A DNA stretch of 64,000 nucleotides from Paenibacillus graminis. GTDB taxonomy: Bacteria > Bacillota > Bacilli > Paenibacillales > Paenibacillaceae. Shown piece by piece: positions 49,660 to 58,700 of the stretch; within the stretch, counting starts at the first letter, position 1; every line of letters starts with the position of its first letter. The notes beneath the pieces are model-generated. The model saw only the letters and a program-made list of their open reading frames with translations. It made no database searches and had not been told where the DNA came from. The stretch lies in assembly GCF_000758705.1 (NCBI RefSeq), contig NZ_CP009287.1, positions 5,270,001-5,334,000 on the forward strand. Reading direction: 5' to 3'. A program made the translations under genes and the position numbers.

Positions 49660-51849
49660 TTATTTGGGGATATTTACTTGTGCCAGAAGTATTCCCGTAG
49701 CGCTCCAGAGTTTCAAGTTTCTTGATGTTGGGTCAAAGGTCATGTTGCTCGCTGCTGTAGTATTGCTAATTTTTTGATCTAGGATATCTTGCAAGGTTGA
49801 GAGGGTTGAATTATTGAAAAGCTGATTCCAAGACGAGATTCTTACATATCCACTTGTCGGATTTAGGTTAACATCTGTCCCGGAGATTGTCGCGCTACCT
49901 AATGCCTGAAATATGAACCCTGATGTCGGAGAATTAAAGATCGTCGATTCGCTCCCGTTAGCAAGGAAACGAATCTTACTGACTCCACCGTCATACGCCG
50001 GAATTAAGATCCCACTATTGGCATCGGAGTATACTCCAAACGCTACACTTGTAGGATCAATTTCTACTCTCGGATAAACACCAGATGATCCTGTTCTAAA
50101 TCTAGCACCTGTGATAATACCTCCAATAATCTCTCCACTGGCATAAATGTTCCCCTCGAACGTCCCACCTCTGGCATTAATGGTTCCTTGGAATGTCCCA
50201 TCACCTGCAAACACACTACCGGCAGAATTAACAACAAATCTCCCGTCTCCCACATTAATAGATGATCCCACGATAGCCCCGCCTGAAAAATTAGAATTAG
50301 CGATGGACGCATAATTTGCCGTCAATTTATTCGCTACCAAATTCCCGGCCATATCTACTCTGAACGGTGCTTCATTGAAGTTTGCATGTCCCGCAGCAAT
50401 CCCATTGGTATTAATCTGGGTAACTGCATTCCCGCTCCCGATTAGCATTGAGACAAAACTACCAAATTGCCCAATAACCGTCTCTGCAAGCACCCCGCGT
50501 GCCGTCACCGCCGACCGGACAGTCTGCCATCCATCAGTTGAAATACCTAGCCCTTTAGAAGTAAGCCTGACTTGTTCAAGGGGATTTGTCTTCTCTTGCG
50601 CCAATATTCCGCCGTCAGGTGGATATATCAATTCTGTTTTTGAGTTATTAATATCTATAATGACTTGCTTTGCTACAGCTTCGAAAAGTTCTGTTCGAAT
50701 CCTGCCATTTGAATAGAGATTATCTACAAGTTTTTTGCTCTTATCCAAATCGGCAATAATATCATCCATATCTTTTACTGCAATATTGGATAATGTGGCC
50801 TGTGCGTGCTTCTCTTTGGTATATGGGTATTCTGTCAATTCCATAATCCGGGCCTTTAAATTAACTAGTTCTATGTCTGGGTCATGGCAATAGGCAGTGT
50901 CTCCAAGGTTTGGCTTGGGTTCGCCGCTTTTAATTTTGTATAGGTCAGCACTGTCGGCTGTAACCTCGAAACTCGGGGTCTCCTTTTCTCTCAGGGTCTT
51001 CCTTCCAACTTCCAAGAGGTCGGAGACTTCTTCGATATCCTGTTCAATTATTTCCCCGTCAAAAAACGGCACTGAATTACTTGCCCAAGTTGCAGCGTAG
51101 GGAGAAATAAGGTAATTGACTTGCAGGATTCCGTTAACAATTGCCCCCGGTACAGCCTCCAGTAACGTCCTCTCTTCGTTTGTCAGGATTGATGATGGTT
51201 GACCTATCCACGTTCTGCCGTCCTTCATTTGGCAATACAGACGGGTTACAAGCGATGATGCATCGTCTTTAAATTGGTCTGAGACGATATTCTTCTTTAT
51301 CCGGTACTGTAACCCGTTGTCTGCTCCGATTTGCTTTTTGAGGTGAATAACGAAGTTATCAGGTTCAATCTCACACCCATACATTTCAATAATCTTGTTG
51401 AGCGCTTGAAGGCAATTTCCTTGTCCAAAATCCTTAACATCATATAAGTCAAAGGTGTCGTCAATAGAAAACGTAAATCGTCCCCCTGTGGCCGCAGAAA
51501 TTAAGTTGGTCAATTGCGAAATATGAACACCGTAAGCTTCAGCAATGTAGGAGGCGTATGGAAATTTGAAATCTGTAAGTTTGAACATTACGTGCGTACA
51601 CATAATGGATGCCGTAAGCTTCCTATCTTCTCGGACTCGGGACCGACTATTGATTACATAATATTGTCCGCGTTCGTCCTTGACATGGCCTTTGATCAAT
51701 ATCTTTTCAAGATAGTCTTTAGAATTCATCGGCACCAAAAAAGACAACTCATAATCTGAATTGATACGGCGTTTACGCTCGACATCATAAACTTTCACTA
51801 GCGCTCCGATTGGCACCATATTTTTATCATAGGCCTGAAGGTAGTTCAA
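49660..51849 (-). CDS. Phage tail-associated protein (prophage endopeptidase tail type)
   Basis: 729 aa. The N-terminal ~350 residues match the gp37/Tal-like baseplate hub domain (INSDYELSFLVPMNSKDYLE; KDERGQYYVINSRSRVREDR; QALNKIIEMYGCEIEPDN). The C-terminal half has Gly/Asn-rich short repeats (NSNFSGGAIVGSSINVGDGR; GTINARGGTFEGNIYASGEI), a beta-helix-like fibre region. Unusually, it lies downstream of the fibre genes and a terminator module. Binds or penetrates the cell surface. Confidence 0.85.
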   Translation of the reverse strand: MNYLQAYDKNMVPIGALVKVYDVERKRRINSDYELSFLVPMNSKDYLEKILIKGHVKDERGQYYVINSRSRVREDRKLTASIMCTHVMFKLTDFKFPYASYIAEAYGVHISQLTNLISAATGGRFTFSIDDTFDLYDVKDFGQGNCLQALNKIIEMYGCEIEPDNFVIHLKKQIGADNGLQYRIKKNIVSDQFKDDASSLVTRLYCQMKDGRTWIGQPSSILTNEERTLLEAVPGAIVNGILQVNYLISPYAATWASNSVPFFDGEIIEQDIEEVSDLLEVGRKTLREKETPSFEVTADSADLYKIKSGEPKPNLGDTAYCHDPDIELVNLKARIMELTEYPYTKEKHAQATLSNIAVKDMDDIIADLDKSKKLVDNLYSNGRIRTELFEAVAKQVIIDINNSKTELIYPPDGGILAQEKTNPLEQVRLTSKGLGISTDGWQTVRSAVTARGVLAETVIGQFGSFVSMLIGSGNAVTQINTNGIAAGHANFNEAPFRVDMAGNLVANKLTANYASIANSNFSGGAIVGSSINVGDGRFVVNSAGSVFAGDGTFQGTINARGGTFEGNIYASGEIIGGIITGARFRTGSSGVYPRVEIDPTSVAFGVYSDANSGILIPAYDGGVSKIRFLANGSESTIFNSPTSGFIFQALGSATISGTDVNLNPTSGYVRISSWNQLFNNSTLSTLQDILDQKISNTTAASNMTFDPTSRNLKLWSATGILLAQVNIPK

Positions 51850-51896
51850 ATAGCATCTTCCTCTCCTTAAGGAAAAGTTTCCTTACGTACAAAAAA

Positions 51897-51941
51897 TAGC
51901 CCCCGTAGATCCGAGGGCAAAATAAAAACGCCGCTAAGGGC
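51897..51941 (-). terminator. Tandem terminator module, copy C
   Basis: Two stacked hairpins with T-runs, sequence nearly that of copy A; between the CD1375-like gene and the tail-associated gene. Confidence 0.8.
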
Positions 51942-51955
51942 GCTACCTGTAATTT

Positions 51956-52090
51956 TTATTTATCTTCAGCCAGATATTCCAGTCCGCTTTCGGTCAAAAC
52001 CTCCAACACACCAGGACGCAGTGTAGACGGCACTTCCACATACTTGGTCTTACCCAAGATTACACGCTGTGCGAAAAACATAACTACCAT
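51956..52090 (-). CDS. CD1375-like small phage protein
   Basis: 44 aa from ATG 52090, 6 bases after GAGGGGGTG. MVVMFFAQRVILGKTKYVEV, then VPSTLRPGVLEVLTESGLEY fits the short CD1375/XkdX-type proteins coded after tail fibre genes. Function unknown. Confidence 0.75.
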   Translation of the reverse strand: MVVMFFAQRVILGKTKYVEVPSTLRPGVLEVLTESGLEYLAEDK

Positions 52091-52137
52091 GATATCACCC
52101 CCTCTCCAGGCCAGTAGCCAATAGAGCAACCGCCGGA

Positions 52138-52485
52138 TCATTTGTACAGTTGACTTGCCATTTCGGAGATTACATCCTCGATAAAATCCGACCGTTCGGA
52201 TTGTGCACTGAGTTGCGCCTTCAGCAGTGCATTCTCCTTTCGAAGCACTTCAAGCTCTGAAGGTGGTAATGGTGGTGCACTCGCCTGTTCACCGGCTAGT
52301 TCTTCGGCCGTTTTCTCTCTTATTTCGTGACCGTCTAATTTGTACCGGCCAGCGCCTTGGCTAAGTTTGTGCCAATCCTCCGTGTCTATTGGCAATGCTG
52401 ATTCTGGTATGTCTTCTCCATGAATCGTGTCTACATAAAAACCAGTTATATTTCCATCACTTGCAAAGTCTACATAGTACTGCAT
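52138..52485 (-). CDS. XkdW/YorD-like tail accessory protein
   Basis: 115 aa from ATG 52485 after AGGAGG. MQYYVDFASDGNITGFYVDT and LPIDTEDWHKLSQGAGRYKL, then a coiled coil (ELEVLRKENALLKAQLSAQS). Resembles small proteins found next to phage fibres, likely fibre assembly helpers. Confidence 0.7.
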   Translation of the reverse strand: MQYYVDFASDGNITGFYVDTIHGEDIPESALPIDTEDWHKLSQGAGRYKLDGHEIREKTAEELAGEQASAPPLPPSELEVLRKENALLKAQLSAQSERSDFIEDVISEMASQLYK

Positions 52486-52498
52486 ACTCTTATCCTCC

Positions 52499-53293
52499 TT
52501 ATATCCACCAGCCAATTGCCATCCAACGCACCCGCAACAAAGACGTTGAGATATTCTGAACACTAAAGCCCGTCCGATTGATAGTGTCTAGTACCTTTGC
52601 ATTTAAGTCACCCATTGGCGTTAATAAAACTTGAGGAGTACATCCCGTCGCAAAAGCGATCGGAAAGATAATATTCGATGTTGCACTGACACCAAGAACC
52701 GCCGTACCCCATGCAATTAGCAGACCGTTGGGCATCTGGGTATACCCGTTGTCTCCCTTAGAGATTGGCATAAGTGTAGCCGTCATACCGTAATGCCAGA
52801 TTTCCCATCTATTCGATCCGTCATAACTTTCTACTTCTGGGTTTGTGTCTCCGGCATGGCGTTTTAATACAAGCCCCGCACCCGATTTTTTGTATATCCG
52901 ACCCCCGCCGTTAAAGGTAACCCCTTCTCCATCGTCCGAGAAGTTAATCTCGCCGGACATCGTTCCCCCTGCTCTAGATAAAGCAGCATTGGCTGTAGTC
53001 TGTGCTGCTGCTGCTGCTGAAGCAACACTATCTACATCAGCTTTACGTGCAATATCTCCCGCTGCTACAGGAGCAGCAACCTGTGCTCGTCCACTTGCAT
53101 CTCTCTTTATGATTGTGTTCGGACTGGCTGTAATAACAGCATCACCTGTTATTACTTGTGTATTACTACCTGTACCATTTCCAATAAATAGCTCATTTGT
53201 GTCCGTGCAGTATCCCGGCTCTCCCTGCGCTAACACCCCCAGCGTTGCTAATTGCGCCTTGGTTCCGCGTCTTAACTGTATCTTATTTGCCAT
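52499..53293 (-). CDS. Tail fibre-like protein
   Basis: 264 aa. N-terminal LRRGTKAQLATLGVLAQGEP, CTDTNELFIGNG is the short baseplate-docking motif of tail fibres (major tropism determinant N-terminal type). The C-terminus (TQMPNGLLIAWGTAVLGVSA) is like the receptor tips of some fibres. The neighbouring gene at 53309 shares the N-terminal motif. Confidence 0.8.
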   Translation of the reverse strand: MANKIQLRRGTKAQLATLGVLAQGEPGYCTDTNELFIGNGTGSNTQVITGDAVITASPNTIIKRDASGRAQVAAPVAAGDIARKADVDSVASAAAAAQTTANAALSRAGGTMSGEINFSDDGEGVTFNGGGRIYKKSGAGLVLKRHAGDTNPEVESYDGSNRWEIWHYGMTATLMPISKGDNGYTQMPNGLLIAWGTAVLGVSATSNIIFPIAFATGCTPQVLLTPMGDLNAKVLDTINRTGFSVQNISTSLLRVRWMAIGWWI

Positions 53294-53308
53294 AGTGCGC
53301 CTCCAATC

Positions 53309-54166
53309 TTAAAATGTACCGCCGTCAATGACTGCCGTCTGCGCTGCGATTGCCTGATTTGTCCGCTGCGGCGTCATGTATTTGACAGCGCTTGTGCCTG
53401 CCTCAGCTTCCGCCTGCGTTGCGATACCGTAGTTTCCCACGCTGCCCAACCCCACGTCCGAGGCAGCGAGTGTAACAGCTCCAGTTTTACCGGCTACCGA
53501 TGATACCGCAGCAGTCGGGGCAAGTATCTCCTGCCAATTGGCAAGCGTAGAGGCACCGGCCACACGCAAAATAAACGTTTTGCTAAGATCCGTCCGGACA
53601 GCAATATCTCCAACCTCTGCTGTTAAAGCCAACATTGCCGCTTGAGTGGCGACTACGAACGTATCCGATATCGCTAGGGCAGGAAGGACGCTTGTGTCCA
53701 GCTTTCCCCCGCTGTCAAGCACAGGGACGTTACCAGCGGCAGTGCCTGTATTTTTGCTTGCGGCTGTCCCGGCGTCCGTGATCTTGGCAAGTGTTAGGCT
53801 CGGGATATCTGCCGCTGTGAGTTGTGTTGCGCTTGTTACCTGTCCCTTGGCGTTAATTGACAACTTGGTATATGTGCCAGCTGTAGCGATATTGGGCAGT
53901 ACAACCGTGATGGTTGCGTTGGTAGATCCATCAAAGGAAGTGGAGCCCGTTGCATCTCCAGAGAGTCCAATCGTTCGCGGCGTTTTAAGCTTGTCTGCTG
54001 TGGTCGCATTAGCTTGGTCCGGATTTACCGTCACGTTGTTCCCCTGCCCATCACCAATGAGTAGCTTACCTGTATCCACCACGAAAGCCGGTTCCCCTTC
54101 TTGCAGGGTTAAACCCGCGAGATTCGAAGCCGGTCCGCGCCGGAGTTTTATTGTTGTCACGGCCAT
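53309..54166 (-). CDS. Tail fibre-like protein
   Basis: 285 aa. Starts with TTIKLRRGPASNLAGLTLQE GEPAFVVDTGKLLIGDG, the same docking motif; the middle is repetitive and fibre-like (ATGSTSFDGSTNATITVVLP; GKTGAVTLAASDVGLGSVGN), and it ends VIDGGTF. AAAGGAGG precedes ATG. Confidence 0.82.
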   Translation of the reverse strand: MAVTTIKLRRGPASNLAGLTLQEGEPAFVVDTGKLLIGDGQGNNVTVNPDQANATTADKLKTPRTIGLSGDATGSTSFDGSTNATITVVLPNIATAGTYTKLSINAKGQVTSATQLTAADIPSLTLAKITDAGTAASKNTGTAAGNVPVLDSGGKLDTSVLPALAISDTFVVATQAAMLALTAEVGDIAVRTDLSKTFILRVAGASTLANWQEILAPTAAVSSVAGKTGAVTLAASDVGLGSVGNYGIATQAEAEAGTSAVKYMTPQRTNQAIAAQTAVIDGGTF

Positions 54167-54181
54167 AAAATGATGCCTCCT

Positions 54182-54961
54182 TTATATTGTTCCGCCGTCA
54201 ATGACAGGACCCCCGGGTGATGTATCGAACCCGCCGCCATCAATCGGCATATACGCCAAGAAATTCTCTAACGCCGTCACTTTCGCTTTCAAACTCACTA
54301 GCTCTGGTATTGGGTCAGATCCATCACTGTTATGGCTGCTACCGTGAGCTCCAGGCGTGGCTGTCCCAGTAGCCGTTACCGTCATTGTCTTGGTGGTTGG
54401 GTTGGTTGTAACTGTGATGCCTGTACCGCCTGTTACCGTGAGGGCATCAGATTTTGCTGCTGCATCAATGTTGTTGACCTTAGCGAAGGAGTTTTGATTG
54501 ACTTCAGCCCCCGCCGCAATCCCCGCCAGTTTTGTTTTTTCAGCTGCTGTAGTGTGCAGGTTGACATTGTCCACGTGTGCCTTGGTCGTTTCCAACGTAA
54601 TAGCCGGGGCAGTCAAGGCGCTGGGCTTCCCAGTGATACCCTTGATCAAGGTGAATAAACTGGAGAATAGCGCCGTTATAGATCCGGTCAGGCTCGGCGT
54701 TGTATTGTCCGTTGCTGTCCGGTTGCCGATTACAGTGTCTGTGGCAGAGTTAGCCCCACCGGCTCCAGCCGTAATGCCAGCTAGTTTTGCCTTTTCAACT
54801 GCGGTAGTGTGGATGTTGCCATCCGCAATGTGGTTGGCTGAGTTTGTAACCGCTATATCATGTGAGTCTAATGTTGTTTCGATGTCCGTATAGTTGTCGT
54901 TGTGTTTGTTTAGATTCGCCATATCGAGTTCTTTGTTTATGACTCTACGATTAAATGCCAA
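54182..54961 (-). CDS. Tail fibre-like protein
   Basis: 259 aa, TTG start 7 bases after AGGAGG. Two HTTAxEKxKLAGI repeats (IHTTAVEKAKLAGITAGAGG; LHTTAAEKTKLAGIAAGAEV), a common phage fibre unit, and the end VIDGGTI shared with the next fibre gene. Confidence 0.8.
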   Translation of the reverse strand: MAFNRRVINKELDMANLNKHNDNYTDIETTLDSHDIAVTNSANHIADGNIHTTAVEKAKLAGITAGAGGANSATDTVIGNRTATDNTTPSLTGSITALFSSLFTLIKGITGKPSALTAPAITLETTKAHVDNVNLHTTAAEKTKLAGIAAGAEVNQNSFAKVNNIDAAAKSDALTVTGGTGITVTTNPTTKTMTVTATGTATPGAHGSSHNSDGSDPIPELVSLKAKVTALENFLAYMPIDGGGFDTSPGGPVIDGGTI

Positions 54962-54980
54962 AGGTATCCCTCCTTTCTAC

Positions 54981-55784
54981 CTAATAGAGATATTTGTACC
55001 TAAAGATAAATGCGAGGTTGAACGCTAATGAACCACCTGACGCTGTGAATGTTGTATTCCCAGGCGGGAGTTCAAAGAAAATTCCACTGCTTCTGGAATA
55101 GGCATTCTGACCGTTTAGGCGGACAGTGCATTCTCCTGGATCGCAGTTGATCTCCCAAATGTCTGAAGCGCTACTTGTACCAGACAAAACAAGGGTAGAA
55201 ACTCCGTCTGTTAGACTTAGATTTGAAAAAGCACCACTAATCCGTAAGATTGGATATGCCGGTATACTGCCTTCATTGCGCACGACAATACTTTGTCCAC
55301 TGGAACCGATCCACACTGCATAATCACTGTACAAATATCCTTGACCAAACTCCAATCCTTGACCGTATTCACGGACAGTTGTATCTTGGGTTGACTCAGG
55401 CCATGGGTTATTCATTTTGATAGGGATCGTTACCTCACCATCAAAGATGAGTTTGGTAATGTCCATCGTTCCCGCATACCTTCCAACAAACCTCTTTCCT
55501 TCTAAATCGCTAAATGTAAATACAATGTCACCTTTTCGGATATTAAAGAGAGCCGCTACAAGAGCGACTCTCCTTTGGTAATCCATTGTTGGATCATCAG
55601 CCATGACAACGCACTCAAGGTTGAATATACGTGGCCCGTAATTGCTTCCAAAATCCAAAGCTCCATCCCGGTCCGCTAGTTCAATTGTGTTGTCTTTAGT
55701 CGGGGGCAATACCGGAATATTGTGAGATTTCAACCCAAGCCCAATAGATTCAAACTTAACCCCGTCTGCCGTTGCTCCAATCAA
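54981..55784 (-). CDS. Distal tail protein (Dit-like)
   Basis: 267 aa, TTG start directly after the tape measure stop. The N-terminus (RDGALDFGSNYGPRIFNLEC; RRVALVAALFNIRKGDIVFT; GRYAGTMDITKLIFDGEVTI PIKMNNPWP) matches the Dit/gp17 family that forms the hub between tail tube and baseplate. C-terminal half is a galectin-like beta-sandwich. Confidence 0.88.
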   Translation of the reverse strand: MIGATADGVKFESIGLGLKSHNIPVLPPTKDNTIELADRDGALDFGSNYGPRIFNLECVVMADDPTMDYQRRVALVAALFNIRKGDIVFTFSDLEGKRFVGRYAGTMDITKLIFDGEVTIPIKMNNPWPESTQDTTVREYGQGLEFGQGYLYSDYAVWIGSSGQSIVVRNEGSIPAYPILRISGAFSNLSLTDGVSTLVLSGTSSASDIWEINCDPGECTVRLNGQNAYSRSSGIFFELPPGNTTFTASGGSLAFNLAFIFRYKYLY

Positions 55785-58700
55785 TTATTTCGCCCCCGAT
55801 CTGGCCTGTGCTCTTCGAACAAAATTATCTCTCTCATTCCAATAAACCTTAATATCTGATTGGTTCTCAAAGTAATTATCTCCTGAGGATAGTTCGAAAT
55901 GGTTGTGTATTTGCTGCGGATTTGAACCCCCTGATGCCGCTGGCATCGAAAACTGAGGCATTGAGAAATTTAGTGATGGCATTCTGAAATTCATTAATTT
56001 GAGCAAGTTATCCTGTTGGCGCTCATTCATAACAATTTCACCAGCATGCCCTTTTACCATCACCGATTCTCCGCGTGGTCCTAGTATTTTCCCACCTTCC
56101 TTGAAGCTTTGGAGTTTTCCAGTATCTTTGATGATTCCGTATTTCTTACGTAATTCCTCATTACGTGCAGCTAGTCTTTCCATCTCTGCTTTATTCCCTG
56201 ATTTCTTGGCTGCATCCCAGGCGTCTTTGTTGGCGTTGTATTCAAGTACATCTGAAGTCTTTTGTGCTATACCTCCTACACCCACAGCACCGTTTGTCAC
56301 GATGGAAGTAATAGCAGCATTGTTTACGGAAGGTGACAGAGCATTTATTGCACTCATCTTTGCTTGATAGTCCAAGATAAATTGATCCAATTGAGCTAAT
56401 ATCTCAGCATTCTTCTCAGATTCTTTGAGTACCTGAATGTTTTTCAGGACTTCGGCACGGTTTGCAGTGTCCGAAGAAAATCTTTCGAATGCTGAAATCA
56501 GATCCTCATAATGAGATTTGGCAGTTTCAATATCCCTATCAAATGCCGCTTTTTTGGTGTCTCGCTCGTCCTCTATTGCTTTTTTTTGTTCTTCAAGACT
56601 CCGCTTTGCCAAATCGCGGTCGTGGTCCAGCTGCAACTTCTCAATGTCCTTTTGAACCTGCTTACGCTCCGTAATTCCGTCCGGGCCAACTGCTGAAGCC
56701 AGCAATGCCAGTCGCGCTTGTTTTTCTGCTAAGGCAGTTGCAAAATCTACATCTGCATTTAACTCTTGCTGTTTGCTGAGTAAATCATCAATTGCTTTAA
56801 TCTCAGCATCTTTCCCAGCCACATAGGCATCCCGTTCCGCCTCAATTGCTTTGATTGCTGCATCCCGCGCGGATTCGATTTTAGACTTATAGGTGGACCC
56901 TAAAGTCTCAACAGTCTTCGTTTCATCTTCAATCAACTTCTGCCGGAGTGCATATACCTGCTCGTCAGCTTCTAGGCGCTGCTCTGTGCCTACGCGGTAC
57001 ATGGCTTGGGTTTTTAACCACTCCTGCAATTCCTGGGCTGTATTGACTTCTCCTATAGCCTTACGGTGGTTCAAGTCCTTCTGGAAGTCCGAGAAGCCTT
57101 GTTCAATCAGAGCCTTCTTTTGTTCATAGATACTCTGTTCTAGAGCAAAGCCTTGCTCTGCCGTTCTGTTCTTGTCTTTTGCCATGCGCTGAAAGGCCGA
57201 CAGCTCCATGTTGATAATTTCGACCTTACTCTTTCCGGCCATCTCCATTTTTTTAGATTCTTTGTCGATCCAGTTGATGGAGTTGGAATAGCGTAGCTCG
57301 TTGTATTGCTTAGTCAAGTCATAGACTTGCTTTTGAGCCTCGGCTTTTTGACCCGCAGTAAGATAAGACTTCTTCTCTTCCTTGGTGTAAAAGTCGAGCG
57401 AAACCTTTACCATTTCAACCTCTTGAAGGTTAGCCTGGCGCATCCGTTCTGTCTTCTTTTCTAGGTTCGCCTTGTCTTCGTCATACCGCTTATCACTAAG
57501 GGCGACAACATCGCGGCTCCACTGCTTCATAGCGTCCTTGTCTTCCGCTAGGTATGTTGCATGCCGCTTCTTGAGTCGTTCATAACCGGCTGCTTGTTGA
57601 TCTATGGTCCAGTTTTGGCGCTCGGCGATGTATTTAAAGTTATCCAGGTCTTCAGCATATGCTTCTTTTCGCGCCTCTGCTGCTTCTCTGGCGGCTTGTT
57701 CAGCATCCTTCTTCGCCTTGTCTGCCGCCTTCTCAGCAGCGCTTTTTCCGCTTTTCTCTTTCTTTTCTTTATCTGCACTTACACCAAAACCCGGGTCCTT
57801 ATATAGAGCACTCAATGCATTTATTTTATTTTGGTAATCAATTTGTTCCTTAGCATAAGAATCATATATCTTATCCAGTTCACTTTTAGCCGCCGCTTCC
57901 TGTTTGGCCTTTTCATCCAGGATGCCGCCTTTATCTTTGAATGCTGGTTTGAAGTACTTCAAATCATCGCCCGATGACAATACATCAGAAGTAACGCCAT
58001 TCACAGCCGCTTTCAACTGAGCTAGGCTTTTAATTGCTTCAGCTTCTATCCCATAAGCTTTAAGGCGCTCGTCAATCGCCAATCTGGTGTTAAAGGACGA
58101 GGCCTTTTCAGACTTAAGATCGTCAATCGCCTTTTGTATTTTGGCTTTTCTCAAGACTTCAACAGCGTCTTTTTCAAACTTCCATCCATCGGCTGTCTTA
58201 TATATTTCTGTAGCCAATTGTGGGTATTTCAAAATCAAATCTGCTGCTGCCGAAGCGTTAAGGGACTGCTCCCCGGTCATTTCTTTCAACAGGGTATTCA
58301 TTTCACTAATCGCAGTTCCATTGCCCTCGATTTGTTCTCGAAGATCAGACAACACTTGTGCTTGATCCTGGGCAGATTCTGATGATGTACCCGCCTTTCC
58401 GGCGAATTGATCAAATTCAACAGCAGCTTGACCTAAAGATACACCTACATCTGTTATCGAGAGAGTAAGTTTATTGTTTTCTTGTTCTAACGTTTTGATT
58501 TTTTCTTCTAACTCTGCTGCATCTTTTTTAAATTCTCCTGTACCCAAGGCCTTGCCAATCGGATTAGCAATTATTTTCTGCACTCTTTCAAGTTCTTTAG
58601 TAGCTTCGGTAATTTCGTTTATCTTTTGCTTCTGCTGATCATACAAATCAGCTTGTTGATCCTTCAGGACATTTTGTCTCGCTTCATTCTGCTTTAGGAT

